Source: Priestia abyssalis (lineage in GTDB: Bacteria; Bacillota; Bacilli; Bacillales; Bacillaceae_H). Taken from it: 64,000 nt of DNA. The stretch is from NCBI RefSeq assembly GCF_002019595.1, contig NZ_KV917369.1:1636417-1700416 (forward strand), given 5' to 3'. Under the pieces are notes generated by a model. That model saw only the letters and a program-made list of their open reading frames with translations. It was not told the DNA's origin and did no database searches. A program made the position numbers and the translations under genes. Position 1 is the first letter of the stretch. Each line of letters starts with the position of its first letter. This document shows positions 28,280 to 37,165 of this stretch, in pieces.

Positions 28280-28663
28280 CTAAAATTTCATTCTTTGCAT
28301 CCTTCTCTCAATAGCATCATAGTATTTTATTTTTCGTTCTAATCTTTTTAAATGTCTTTGCTTTTCTGCAATTTCTATTTCCACCTTCTTTTTGTGGTTT
28401 TGAATTAATTCCTTTCTTTCTTGAACAGTCTCTTTGCCTTCGTTAAATAAACGAACGTATCTTTTAATGTTAGCGATTGACATATCTGTCGAACGAAGTG
28501 CTTTAATAAACTGGATCCATTCCAAATCTGTTTCATTATAAATTCTTACCCCATTTTTATCCCTTTCAATTGGAGGTAACAAACCTTCTTTTTCATAGTA
28601 ACGTAGGTTGGATGGAGAAACATCCGTAAAAGAGGAAACATCATTAATAGAATAAAACTTCAT
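28280..28663 (-). CDS. MerR-family transcription regulator
   Basis: 127 residues. N-terminal winged HTH MKFYSINDVSSFTDVSPSNLRYYEKEGLL, second wing RDKNGVRIYNETDLEWI, helix KALRSTDMSIANIKRYVRL, then a long coiled-coil dimerisation helix (residues ~75-115). There is no C-terminal Cys pair, so it is not a metal-type MerR; it resembles the aldehyde/electrophile-responsive group (AdhR, YraB). It is divergent from the DJ-1 gene, and the palindrome at 28701-28720 between them is its probable operator. GGAGAGTT precedes the ATG. Confidence 0.9.
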   Translation of the reverse strand: MKFYSINDVSSFTDVSPSNLRYYEKEGLLPPIERDKNGVRIYNETDLEWIQFIKALRSTDMSIANIKRYVRLFNEGKETVQERKELIQNHKKKVEIEIAEKQRHLKRLERKIKYYDAIERRMQRMKF

Positions 28664-28700
28664 TTTAACTCTCCTAAAATTTCCAGATTATCTACACTTG

Positions 28701-28720
28701 CGTTAAAGCACACTTTAACG
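28701..28720. promoter_or_regulatory. MerR operator within the DJ-1 promoter
   Basis: CGTTAAAGCACACTTTAACG has perfect 8-bp arms and a 4-bp centre. It sits between a possible -35 (TTGCGT at 28699-28704) and -10 (TATAGAAT from 28721), as MerR activators require. It controls the divergent merR and DJ-1 genes by inference. Confidence 0.7.
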
Positions 28721-28944
28721 TATAGAATAAAATTGTTCAAGCTTATTGGCAATAAAAAATTTTAAGGAGTGGAGGATAATATGAGTTTCAATAAATAATA
28801 CTAAAACGGAATAGAGTGAGCAAAAGGTAAAAGGAATAAGAGTTTTGAGCGAGGAAGAATGCGTAGCTTAAAAGAATAAATTAGCCTATTTAATAAAATA
28901 ATTATATTTGGAACATGATATTAAATATAATGGAGGAATATAAA

Positions 28945-29610
28945 ATGGCTAAAGTATTAGCAGTATTATCAAGTGGATTCAAAGATGTAGAAAACAATTA
29001 TGAAACTGGTTGGTGGGGTGAAGAATTATTTGCACCCATGGAGCTATTGGAGAAGGCGGGTCATCAAGTGGATTTGGCTTCACCAATAGGCGGTAAACCT
29101 GAAATTGACAAAAATAGTATTAGTAAAGAGTTTGACCCTGAAGGTAAATATAAAGAATTGTATGAATCTGGAAGAGCTGACAAAACGCAAAAGATTTCGG
29201 AAGTCAATCCAAACGAATACGATGCAGTTTTGGTTGTTGGCGGTCATGGTGCCATGTATGACCTAGCCAAGAATGAAGAGTTGCATAATATTATTAATAC
29301 CATTTATGATAACGGGAACATTGTTGCTGCCGTGTGTCATGGACCTGCTCCTTTAATTTGGACAAAACGTCCTGATGGTAAAAGTATCATTGCTGGTTTG
29401 AAAGTAACAGGCTATCCAGAAGCTGTAGAACCTGCAGGACTTCCTGACATTTTACCATATAGTCTAGAAGGTGAAATGAGAAAGATAGCAGAGTATACCT
29501 CAGAGGAAAAAGTGGTATGGGGTAATGATCAATTAGTAACTGGACGTGATCCATTTTCTTCTGAAGCTTTGGGTAAGGAATTGGTAAAAGCCCTTGAAAA
29601 AAGAAATTAA
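28945..29610 (+). CDS. DJ-1/PfpI-family protein (Hsp31/glyoxalase III-like)
   Basis: About 221 residues. MAKVLAVLSSGFKD start, the acidic GWWGEELFAPMELLEKAGH segment with Glu, VVGGHGAMYDL, and the nucleophilic elbow AAVCHGPAPLI with the conserved Cys in a CHG motif followed by a long Hsp31-type segment (KPEIDKNSI...GRADKTQKI). These enzymes detoxify methylglyoxal or act as deglycase/chaperones; the divergent MerR regulator of the aldehyde-sensing kind supports reactive-carbonyl stress (inferred). The ATG at 28945 follows TGGAGGAATATAAA, and the 10-residue longer start lacks a ribosome site. A truncated relative lies at 30046. Confidence 0.87.
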   Translation: MAKVLAVLSSGFKDVENNYETGWWGEELFAPMELLEKAGHQVDLASPIGGKPEIDKNSISKEFDPEGKYKELYESGRADKTQKISEVNPNEYDAVLVVGGHGAMYDLAKNEELHNIINTIYDNGNIVAAVCHGPAPLIWTKRPDGKSIIAGLKVTGYPEAVEPAGLPDILPYSLEGEMRKIAEYTSEEKVVWGNDQLVTGRDPFSSEALGKELVKALEKRN

Positions 29611-29625
29611 TAAGGAAAATAAAGC

Positions 29626-29913
29626 ATGGAACCAATAATTATCACCGCCATTTTAAAGTCGAAAGAAAGCTTTGAAGAACAGTTATTATCGGAACTGAAA
29701 AAGGTCCAAATGGCTTCCAGAGAAGAAGTAGGTTGTATAAAGTATGACGTTCATCAATCTATTGAAGATCATACTTTTGTTCTATATGAAGTATGGAAAG
29801 ACAATGAAGCGATAGATAGCCATATTCAGTCCAAGCATTACCAAGAATACCGAGAAAACATCACTGAAATGGTTTCAACTAGAGTGGTATATAAGCTTAA
29901 AACAATCCAATAA
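29626..29913 (+). CDS. Antibiotic biosynthesis monooxygenase (ABM) domain protein
   Basis: 95 residues, a single ferredoxin-like ABM fold (IITAILKSKESFEEQLLSEL...EEVGCIKYDVHQSIEDHTFVLYEVWKDNEAIDSHIQSKHYQEY). Related to YcnE/YgiN-type quinol monooxygenases and to proteins accompanying electrophile stress genes. It starts 15 bp after the DJ-1 gene with AAGGAAAATAAAGC as ribosome site, so the two form one operon under MerR control. It ends at a terminator. Confidence 0.88.
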   Translation: MEPIIITAILKSKESFEEQLLSELKKVQMASREEVGCIKYDVHQSIEDHTFVLYEVWKDNEAIDSHIQSKHYQEYRENITEMVSTRVVYKLKTIQ

Positions 29914-29950
29914 TAGTTATTCCATTAAAGGGCGCTTTTCTGGAGTAGCG

Positions 29951-29997
29951 AAAAAATCCCAATTTCTCAACTTTAATACTGAGAAATTGGGATTTTT
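29951..29997 (+). terminator. Terminator of the DJ-1/ABM operon
   Basis: AAAAAATCCCAATTTCTCA pairs with TGAGAAATTGGGATTTTT. Long perfect stem; A- and T-runs flank both sides. Confidence 0.9.
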
Positions 29998-30045
29998 AAT
30001 ATTGTAATTTCCTTAACGTTGTAAATCCGCATTTTCCTGACGCTA

Positions 30046-30405
30046 CCCCAACTACAGGAAATTAGCCAAAGAATTTATGCAAACGGTGGTATTGTTTCTT
30101 CGGTTTGTCATGGTGCAGCTGGTCTGCTTAATATTAAACTCGACAATGGTGAATACCTTATTAAAGACAAACAAGTAACAGGATTTTCGAATGAAGAAGA
30201 GCAGCTTGCCCAGTTGGATCAATATGTTCCATTCTTAACAGAAGATGAATTGATTAAAAGAGGAGCCCACTACAAGAAAGCAGATAAAGCATATGATCCG
30301 TATGCAATTGAGGATGGCCGTCACAGGGCAGAACCCAGCATCGGGGGGCCCAGTTGCCGATCTTGTGTTAGCACAATTGCAGAACGCTTAAATCGGGGTA
30401 ATTAA
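30046..30405 (+). pseudogene. 5'-truncated second DJ-1/PfpI gene
   Basis: One frame reads PQLQEISQRIYANGGIVSSVCHGAAGLL (nucleophilic elbow SVCHGAAG) and continues through FSNEEEQLAQLDQYVPFLTEDELIKRGAHY to ...RLNRGN and TAA. This is the C-terminal ~120 residues of an Hsp31-like DJ-1 protein; the N-terminal ~100 residues and any start are missing. It is a different subfamily from the intact gene at 28945 (FLTEDELIKRGA tail), so it was a separate cargo gene cut by deletion, perhaps during the assembly of the transposon cargo. Confidence 0.8.
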
Positions 30406-30561
30406 AATAACTTTGGGCATAATTTATTATAGAGATTCAAGAATAGGGCACAATCCTTAATAAGAGTTGTGTCCAATTTACATTTAAAGGGCCAGATTGT
30501 GGGTTAAAAGAAGGCAAGGATATTTGAATGACTTTACTTTTTCATTTTAATTTTTTGAAGC

Positions 30562-30590
30562 TTGACATAATGAAAATTCAGCATTAATAT
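30562..30590 (+). promoter_or_regulatory. Consensus sigma-A promoter of arsR
   Basis: -35 TTGACA (30562-30567), exact 17-bp spacer, -10 TAATAT (30585-30590). Transcription should begin about 7 bp later, at or beside the A of the arsR ATG (30597). Confidence 0.75.
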
Positions 30591-30596
30591 AGTTCT

Positions 30597-30887
30597 ATGA
30601 CTATCAAACAATTTAACCCAGATGAACAACTTGTAAAAATTTTTAAAGCCTTAGCGGAAGTAAAGCGAATTGAAATCCTTCGTTATCTTTATCATGATAA
30701 AAATAAACATACATGCGGAGATGTCGAAGAATCTCTCGGAATGAATAAGTCCAATCGTTCGTACCATCTTAAGATTTTGCAGGAGGCTGACTTAATTGAT
30801 TTAAAACGACATGGTCAATATAAATTCATTACCATAAAGGAGGAAACTTTCCACGAATTTCTACCTGGTTTTTTGGGAACATTATAA
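30597..30887 (+). CDS. ArsR-family repressor (transposon cargo)
   Basis: 96 residues, HTH_5 winged helix: FKALAEVKRIEILRYLYHD, recognition helix SLGMNKSNRSYHLKILQEADLI, wing RHGQYKFITI. A single Cys (THTCGDV) sits where ArsR proteins carry alpha-3 ligands but without a CxC pair. No ribosome-binding site precedes the ATG, and the promoter -10 box ends only six bases before it, so the message is probably leaderless. It is followed after 73 bp by the MFS transporter gene, which it likely represses. Confidence 0.87.
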   Translation: MTIKQFNPDEQLVKIFKALAEVKRIEILRYLYHDKNKHTCGDVEESLGMNKSNRSYHLKILQEADLIDLKRHGQYKFITIKEETFHEFLPGFLGTL

Positions 30888-30960
30888 GTACCAAAAAACC
30901 TTAATTTTTGATTAAGTGTTTGATTGTTTTAAAACTATAACATTTTAAGAGGTGTGGATT

Positions 30961-32283
30961 TTGAATACAGAGAAAAGTAATCATATAGGGTTAGTTTTAA
31001 CGTTATGTTTTTTAGTAATATTGGGTGTCATGAATGCTGTCTTATTTAATGTAGCCTTAGCAAACATTTCGTTGGATTTATCCATTAGTCCGTCTCAGGT
31101 CAGCTGGATTGTAGTTGGGTATTCGATGGTGGTTGCAATTGGCTCCATGACATATGGAAAATTGGCTGATTATGTTAGTATTAAAAAACTTTTTATTATA
31201 GCCATTATATTATTTAGTTTAGGTTCAATAATAGGTTTTAGTAATCAAACTTACACAATTGTTATTCTTGCAAGGCTCTTACAAGCAAGTGGTGGGGGTG
31301 CTTTTATTGCACTTGCCATGGTTTCAGTAGCAAAAATGGTAGAATCAACTAAACGCCCGACTGCTTTAGCTATGATTAGTGCGGCTATCGCGTTGGCTGT
31401 TGGGATTGGTCCATTGGTTGGCGGAGCGATTACCTATTCACTGGGCTGGCCTTTTTTATTCTTGATTATGGTGGTTAGTATCATCGGGATCGGATTGCTT
31501 CTGAAATTTATGCCGAAGGAAGAGATTAATCCTTCTCCACTTCATTTTGATTTTATTGGTGCTGGATTGTTATTTGCATTAATTGCTTCTACTTTATTAG
31601 GAGTAAATATAAATAAGATGCTGTTTATTCTTTCAATCGTGCTCTTGATCTTGTTAAAGATTTGGATGACAAAAGCAAAACATCCATTCGTTGATATTGA
31701 GCTATTTAAAAATATAACATTTTTACGCGTTATTGCGATTGGTTTTATTATTAATGTTGCATTAATGGCAAATTTATTTCTTCTTCCTTTGTTATTAGCA
31801 AAAAGAAATGGATTATCACCATTTTTAATCGGTATCGTAGTATTTATTGCGTCTTTATTTGGCATCTTATCAAGTTTTGTAACAAGAAAAATCATTTCGA
31901 CAATTGGGGATATTAAAATGGTTTATATAGCATCTATCGTAATGATTATTGGCTTTCTCATGCTTGCTTTAATTCCAAATGCGAATGTAATCATTCTTTC
32001 AATCGCAGTAATTTTAACGTTGATGGGCTATTTTTCAATCCAAGTCTCATTAAATACACTTGTTCCACAAACTTTAAATCCAGCTAAAATTGGAGTAGGT
32101 CTCGGGTTATATAATTTATTGAATTTTGTAGGTATGGCATTTGGTCCAGCAGCTTCGAGTAAAATGATGGAACTAACAAACAGTTATAGCTTAAATTTCA
32201 TTTTAATTGCTCTCTTGATTTCTGGACATTTCTTATTATTGTATAAGCTCTCTTCAGTTCAACAAAAAGCAGCATACAATTAA
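30961..32283 (+). CDS. MFS drug-efflux transporter (transposon cargo)
   Basis: About 440 residues with ~14 hydrophobic segments; DHA2-like signatures are LSISPSQVSWIVVGYSM in TM2 and motif C-like IALAVGIGPLVGGAITY in TM5, typical of proton-driven multidrug exporters of the EmrB/QacA/TetL type. The substrate is unknown. TTG start at 30961 preferred because AGAGGTG lies at 30949-30954 and an alternative GTG (30952) overlaps it. Directly downstream of the arsR repressor; both form the second cargo operon of the transposon. Confidence 0.87.
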   Translation: MNTEKSNHIGLVLTLCFLVILGVMNAVLFNVALANISLDLSISPSQVSWIVVGYSMVVAIGSMTYGKLADYVSIKKLFIIAIILFSLGSIIGFSNQTYTIVILARLLQASGGGAFIALAMVSVAKMVESTKRPTALAMISAAIALAVGIGPLVGGAITYSLGWPFLFLIMVVSIIGIGLLLKFMPKEEINPSPLHFDFIGAGLLFALIASTLLGVNINKMLFILSIVLLILLKIWMTKAKHPFVDIELFKNITFLRVIAIGFIINVALMANLFLLPLLLAKRNGLSPFLIGIVVFIASLFGILSSFVTRKIISTIGDIKMVYIASIVMIIGFLMLALIPNANVIILSIAVILTLMGYFSIQVSLNTLVPQTLNPAKIGVGLGLYNLLNFVGMAFGPAASSKMMELTNSYSLNFILIALLISGHFLLLYKLSSVQQKAAYN

Positions 32284-32662
32284 AAATGTAATAAAGCGAC
32301 TATGAGGATAAAAAGTCAGCTTTGATGTCGAAAAAAATTAGCGTACAAAATTCCCCGAAAAATGTTGGTGGAACTTCATCAGTATTATTATTGAAAATTC
32401 AATACCAGGTACTTTCCTTAAGGAATACGTCTTTTTAACTTTGGTGTCCAGTTGTTCCCAATAGGGCGCAATTGGCGAAGATGGAGTTAAATAAATTAGC
32501 CATAATATACTTGAATTCATTCATGTATATTATGGCTTGTTCTTTATGCAAAAAATATTTGGAATTAACTTGCTATTCCTTATTGCGGGTGGTGACATTC
32601 GCTGGTACTACCCGCAGACGGGAAGTCTCTCTTTACATAAAAGAAAAGATATATCTTAATTC
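32284..32662. other. Intergenic region between MFS and tnpA
   Basis: 379 bp without a gene. It holds the 13-bp inverted repeat at 32498-32537. The sequence is mostly low-complexity AT-rich DNA, a plausible cargo/backbone junction. Confidence 0.5.
32498..32537. repeat. Perfect 13-bp inverted repeat near the tnpA 3' side
   Basis: AGCCATAATATAC (32498-32510) and GTATATTATGGCT (32525-32537) flank a 14-base centre TTGAATTCATTCAT. Nearly the same centre (GAATTCATTCATT) followed by TTATGGC occurs at 27302-27324, right at the left transposon end. Confidence 0.7.
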
Positions 32663-35611
32663 TTAGGAAGATCTTTGAATGGGCAGACGTTCTTGCATGT
32701 TTAACTTAAATGTCCCATACGGGTTTACATGGGCATAGATTAATGGTGTTAAGGCTCTAAAATCCTCAGGAGCTAACTTTTGAAGAAGAGATTTGTTTTG
32801 TTCCATAAGTACCTCTTGAATCATCAGTGTATTAATTAACACCAAACAGTTTTGAAGAAGATGGAGAGCAAGTACAGCGACTTCTTGATCTTCCACTCGG
32901 TTTGTTTGAATTTCTCCTCCTTTTCCGTAAAAAATAAAGCTATTGGCTGAGTTCCAGTTTTCAACGACATTTAACCCTTCATGGATTTCTCTTCGGACTT
33001 CTTCTGATGATAAATACTCACAAAGGAAGATCGTTTTTAACACTTTTCCTAATTCACTGAGTGCTCGATACGTTGGATGCCCACTATTACGAGTGAAACG
33101 TTTGAGAACCGCCTCTGTTTCAGCTGTACCTAATCGTAAAGCAGTTGCATATTTTATCATTTGATCATACTGTTGTTCAATTAAACTCCAATTAATCGCT
33201 CTTGTTAAAACAGGCTGTAAGTTTGGATAAGAGTCTTGCATGCCTACATCCGGACGATACAGTTTTTGTGCATGAATGGCTTTAAATCTCGGCATTAATT
33301 GAAAGCCAAGCAAATGACAAAAAGCGAAGGCAACTTCACTTTGACCGTGTGTATCCACGTAGTTTTTTTCTACCTCCATATTTGTGCAATGACGAAGTAA
33401 CCCTTCGATCATAGAAGCTACTTCTGAAGAAGAACAGGATTTTAGTTGCGAATAAATACATGTAGAGTTCTTTTCCACGTGCCAATAAATCATTACCCCA
33501 CGTCCTCTATATCGAATATGCCATTCAGTCAATAAGTTCTGATCCCAAGCCCCAAATTTTTTGCTATCAGACGCACATGCAGTTGTTCCTTCCCCCCATA
33601 CTTCTGTTACACGAGCATCTAGAATGGAGTTGGTTACCTTTGAAATGGCTTGCCGTAGGTTCTCTTTATGGATGAATTTTCGCCGTACATAGAGTAAGTC
33701 CTTGTAACTTTCTCCATGATCGCCAGCCGCAATTCGCTTTAATCCTGTGTTTGTTCCCAATCCATATAAGCAAAGAATGAGTCTTCGTTGCAATGTTTCC
33801 TTATCAAGGATCTCACGATTTCCTAGCGTTTGGAACACATCTGTCAGATGTACACGTAAATCTGCCTCTTTTAAAATATCCAAAAGATTGGTCATGGGCC
33901 AACGCTTCATGACCTCTGCTTTTACGAGATTGAGGTTAACCGGCTTAGCCTGTGCCTGTAAAGGTGACACAGAAATCCAGCCATTTCCCTTATTCAAAAT
34001 ACGTACTTGGGAGTTATTTTTTACACTTTTATCTAATTTCTCGAGAGCCGTATTCATACTCTGTTTCAGTTCTTGAATGAGTGTTTGTACTTCAAGAGGT
34101 TTACGAAGCGCTTCATAATGTTTTTCTCTGTTTTGTTCAAAATCTTTTGGTAGATCTTCCTCTGGGTTTCTATACCGATCAGCTCCTACTACCCATACTT
34201 CTTTACAACGTAATCGATCTCGAAGAGCTTGGAGTACACAGATTTCATAATTTATACGGTTTACACGGTTTGTTTCTTTATCAATGACCGTATCAATCCA
34301 ACCTGGCTTAACGATTCCTTCAATTGGAATATAATCTGTTTCATTATATGTATACTGATTGGTAAGCTTATATTGTGTAAGTAAATCAATCGCATCTATC
34401 ACAGGTCGATGCACGTCATTATTGGATCGAAATTCTAGAATATCTAGTAAAGCTGGAACCATTCTTCTGTAATGAGTACCGTAGGAGGATCTCATAACGG
34501 TATGTACTTTTTGTTTATAGGCGGGACCTGTATGTTTCATTTCCTTCACAATATCTTTTAATGTATCTTCGCCTACGACAGGAAATAAAACATCTCGCAC
34601 AATCCCGTCTGGTTGTTCCACTGCCTTTTCAGCCATACGGAACAATACATTGGTCTTCCCATTTACTTTACGAAAATCGCGTAAAAACTCTTTTTCTACT
34701 TTTCGTTCTGCCCGAGCACCGATTCGATGAACAATTTGGATGATGAGCTCAACTAAGTTATCCGTAATTTCTCTGCCTCTACACCAAAAGAAAGCTGCCA
34801 ATAAAGTATAACGGATCGGATTAGGATGCCTTCGTAATTCTCTAATGTCTTCAGAGACAGCTCGCTGTCTGTATGTTCGGATCATCTTGGGTGAAACACC
34901 GTAGAATAAATCAGGTGGAAGCTGTATATCTCGTACTGTTCGTAGTTTCTCTATCTCTTGAAATAAACTGTCTAACCCGATCCTTCCAGGATCAGATACA
35001 AGCTCTCGGAAACTGAGAATAGTTTGATCTTCTTCAATCTGTTGTTCTGTATGGGACCAAGTACGTATAAACGTGTCTAATTTAGATTGGGAGTGATCAG
35101 AAAGTTGAGAGAAAATGGATTGAGAAATCTGTTCCTCACACTGATAAATGGCTGACTTGATGTTTCGCTCTAAATGGTCAAGAGCTGGGGGGACAATTTG
35201 TTGTTTTCTTAGGTGATGTAATACATGTTCTCTTACTCTGTCTATTTGTAGTTCCTGTGGTAGGATGTTAGCTTGAAGCCAGGATTTTACTTCTTCCATA
35301 TCATTAAGGGTGCATTCTCTAAATCCCATGTAATCACGAATTTGAGCACGATGATATTTAATAGACCTTCCGTCCCAATCATACTCTCGAAATAAATCCC
35401 TAGGTACAGCTACTTGCTTGGCAACGTATTGAATCATATCTTTGCTTATTTCCTGTTTCTCTTTTGGAAAACGCCAATGATATTGAAAGAACTTTAGGAG
35501 AACGGCAAATCCAAGTCGTGTTCCTCCATGTCTATTTCCAAGTAAGCGTATTTCTTCTGGAATAACGGTAAAATGTTCAATGAGTTCTTCTATATCCCAA
35601 TTTTGCTTCAC
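32663..35611 (-). CDS. tnpA: Tn3-family transposase
   Basis: About 982 residues, the normal TnpA size. N-terminal DUF4158-like DNA-binding region ([20 protein letters not shown]), long helical middle, and C-terminal DDE catalytic core: Asp about 682 in [12 protein letters not shown], Asp about 753 in [10 protein letters not shown], Glu about 884 in [15 protein letters not shown]. It binds the 43-bp ends and performs replicative transposition. The GTG at 35611 is chosen (AAGGAGG 9 bp upstream); the longer reading starts inside the leader. The gene reads inward from the right end, 96 bp inside the right repeat. No frameshift is visible, so the element may still be active. Confidence 0.95.
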   Translation of the reverse strand: MKQNWDIEELIEHFTVIPEEIRLLGNRHGGTRLGFAVLLKFFQYHWRFPKEKQEISKDMIQYVAKQVAVPRDLFREYDWDGRSIKYHRAQIRDYMGFRECTLNDMEEVKSWLQANILPQELQIDRVREHVLHHLRKQQIVPPALDHLERNIKSAIYQCEEQISQSIFSQLSDHSQSKLDTFIRTWSHTEQQIEEDQTILSFRELVSDPGRIGLDSLFQEIEKLRTVRDIQLPPDLFYGVSPKMIRTYRQRAVSEDIRELRRHPNPIRYTLLAAFFWCRGREITDNLVELIIQIVHRIGARAERKVEKEFLRDFRKVNGKTNVLFRMAEKAVEQPDGIVRDVLFPVVGEDTLKDIVKEMKHTGPAYKQKVHTVMRSSYGTHYRRMVPALLDILEFRSNNDVHRPVIDAIDLLTQYKLTNQYTYNETDYIPIEGIVKPGWIDTVIDKETNRVNRINYEICVLQALRDRLRCKEVWVVGADRYRNPEEDLPKDFEQNREKHYEALRKPLEVQTLIQELKQSMNTALEKLDKSVKNNSQVRILNKGNGWISVSPLQAQAKPVNLNLVKAEVMKRWPMTNLLDILKEADLRVHLTDVFQTLGNREILDKETLQRRLILCLYGLGTNTGLKRIAAGDHGESYKDLLYVRRKFIHKENLRQAISKVTNSILDARVTEVWGEGTTACASDSKKFGAWDQNLLTEWHIRYRGRGVMIYWHVEKNSTCIYSQLKSCSSSEVASMIEGLLRHCTNMEVEKNYVDTHGQSEVAFAFCHLLGFQLMPRFKAIHAQKLYRPDVGMQDSYPNLQPVLTRAINWSLIEQQYDQMIKYATALRLGTAETEAVLKRFTRNSGHPTYRALSELGKVLKTIFLCEYLSSEEVRREIHEGLNVVENWNSANSFIFYGKGGEIQTNRVEDQEVAVLALHLLQNCLVLINTLMIQEVLMEQNKSLLQKLAPEDFRALTPLIYAHVNPYGTFKLNMQERLPIQRSS

Positions 35612-35706
35612 TGTGTTGTTCCTCCTTATCATACATATCAACAAAATCTTAAAGGAATTCAGAATATAAAAAAAGCCCCTAGAGTCAGGACTGAATCAAT
35701 AAAAAA

Positions 35707-35749
35707 AGATTTACTTTGCCCCTGGTTACACGAACGCTGGTACTGGGCC
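35707..35749 (-). repeat. Right terminal inverted repeat of the Tn3 element
   Basis: 43 bp; read on the minus strand it begins GGCCCAGTACCAGCG and ends AAGTAAATCT, mirroring the left end with three mismatches. Confidence 0.9.
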
Positions 35750-35754
35750 ATTAT
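35750..35754. repeat. Target-site duplication, right copy (ATTAT)
   Basis: ATTAT immediately outside the right inverted repeat; matches 27317-27321. Confidence 0.85.
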
Positions 35755-35811
35755 AGTTAAATTGTATATCAACTAAAAAAACTATAATGAGAATAGACGT
35801 TTCTAAAAAGT

Positions 35812-35877
35812 AAAAACATAAAAAAATAGGGATGATAATCAGTACTACTGAAATCAATCCCTATTTTTTTATGTTTT
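35812..35877. terminator. Bidirectional terminator after iolE
   Basis: AAAACATAAAAAAATAGGGAT pairs with ATCCCTATTTTTTTATGTTTT, apart from the loop. It overlaps the last bases of iolE and serves the minus strand. Confidence 0.8.
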
Positions 35878-36802
35878 AAATAAGAGACTTATTTGCTTGC
35901 AGATTTAATATAGTATCCTCAATAAATTTCTTTGATTTTTTTGCATACTCATAAGGATTACATACTAAAGGATCCTGTTCCCCTTCAATTAAAGCCCAGC
36001 CGTTGTACCCACGAACAAGTAATTCTTTAAAAATTGGTTTGAAATCCAAACAACCATCACCGGGAACAGTAAACATTCCTTTACTAATACACTCTCTAAT
36101 GCTGTAACTATTTTGTCTTGCTTGATTTAATATTTCTTGTCGTACGTCTTTTAAATGAATATACTTAATTCTGTCGTAATATTTCTTTAATAAAGTTAAT
36201 GGATCATTTCCTCCATAATAGCCATGGCCTGTATCGAATAGCAGATAAACTAGATTCGGATCACTCATTTCCATTAACCGGTCAATTTCTTCTTTCTGTT
36301 CAACCACCGTACCTGCATGGTGATGGTAAACAAGGTACATGCCATTTTCACGACAAATTTCCCCTGCTTTATTTAATCCTTCAACCATGTATTTCCACCC
36401 GTCCTCGTCTAAACGGATAACCTCAGTTTCATCTTGACCTCTTCTTGGGTCCTGATTGAGAATGGATCCGCCAATTTCTGCGGTACTCACTACTTTACAA
36501 CCAAATTGTTTCAAAAATTCTACATGATCACGATACGCTTGTAATTCATTTTTATGATTCTTTAAATCAGAAAAAAATACTGATTTCCATTGAGTAGTTA
36601 ATTGAAGGTCATGACTTGATAAAGCTCCTTTTAACTCTTCTGCATCTTTTGGAAATTTTCTACTTACTTCTGTGCCTTTAAAGCCAAGGGATGCTATCTC
36701 GGACATAACCTGCTCGTAAGAATAATGATCACCGTGTTCTAAAACATCTTCTCCAACCCAATTGATAGGGTGAATTCCTAAATTGAATGGAAAGTTTCCC
36801 AT
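35876..36802 (-). CDS. iolE: Inosose dehydratase
   Basis: About 308 residues (B. subtilis IolE 297). A xylose-isomerase-like TIM barrel: FNLGIHPINWVGED, GFKGTEVSRKFP, WKSVFFSDL, YLVYHHHAGTVVE (His ligands), LFDTGHGYYGG, IKYIHLKD, KGMFTVPGDGCLDF, ALIEGEQDPLVCNPYEYA. These match IolE segments, including YHHHLGT and KGMFTVPGDGCIDF. It dehydrates 2-keto-myo-inositol to the trihydroxycyclohexanedione used by IolD, so it completes IolG-IolE-IolD-IolB although it lies on the far side of the transposon. ATG 36802 has AGGAGG 8 bp upstream; a longer reading is unsupported. Confidence 0.92.
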   Translation of the reverse strand: MGNFPFNLGIHPINWVGEDVLEHGDHYSYEQVMSEIASLGFKGTEVSRKFPKDAEELKGALSSHDLQLTTQWKSVFFSDLKNHKNELQAYRDHVEFLKQFGCKVVSTAEIGGSILNQDPRRGQDETEVIRLDEDGWKYMVEGLNKAGEICRENGMYLVYHHHAGTVVEQKEEIDRLMEMSDPNLVYLLFDTGHGYYGGNDPLTLLKKYYDRIKYIHLKDVRQEILNQARQNSYSIRECISKGMFTVPGDGCLDFKPIFKELLVRGYNGWALIEGEQDPLVCNPYEYAKKSKKFIEDTILNLQANKSLI

Positions 36803-36916
36803 TGTTAGTGCCTCCTCTTTTATTGTAGTATTCATTAAAAATAAGTGAGCAATAGTTCTCTCTATGTTTCTAGACGTTAGAAATTTTAAAAGTTTCATAG
36901 TTATTAACCAAAAAAC

Positions 36917-36928
36917 TTAAGCGCTTAA
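36917..36928. promoter_or_regulatory. Operator in the iolE/iolG divergent region
   Basis: TTAAGCGCTTAA, a perfect 12-bp palindrome 115 bp upstream of iolE and 238 bp upstream of the divergent iolG-like gene. Confidence 0.7.
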
Positions 36929-37052
36929 CCTAATGGTTACTATTAATCGAATTTTAAACTATTTAAATTGATAATGCAATTAAATTTATTGATTAATTGT
37001 ATATTTTCTGATAAAAAAATTAATACTACGAAAAAAAGTTAACAGAAACCCC

Positions 37053-37081
37053 TTTCAAAAAAACTTTTTTTAGACTATAAT
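37053..37081 (+). promoter_or_regulatory. Putative promoter of third iolG
   Basis: -10 TATAAT at 37076-37081 with a weak -35 (TTTCAA, 37053-37058) at 17-bp spacing. An incomplete AAAGCGATTT operator-like word follows at about 37123-37132. Confidence 0.5.
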
Positions 37082-37165
37082 GAAACCAAGTAGTAAAGGG
37101 CTTAATCAAAAAGGTAGTTCCAAAGCGATTTGATAATTAGATTAATGTTTAGGTGGTGGCTTTAA

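Larger units (their letters stand above)
27322..35749. mobile_element. Complete Tn3-family transposon, 8,428 bp
   Basis: Bounded by 43-bp inverted repeats (27322-27364 and 35707-35749, 40/43 identical) and a 5-bp ATTAT duplication. It encodes a serine resolvase (27402-27962, minus), a candidate res region (about 28005-28135), cargo genes (MerR regulator, DJ-1 protein, monooxygenase, DJ-1 fragment, ArsR regulator, MFS transporter) and a 982-residue Tn3 transposase (32663-35611, minus). The ends begin GGCCCA instead of the common GGGG, and the repeats are longer than the usual 38 bp. It sits between a broken sugar-binding protein gene and iolE, dividing one catabolic locus. The near-identical ends and perfect duplication suggest a fairly recent insertion. 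Confidence 0.9.
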
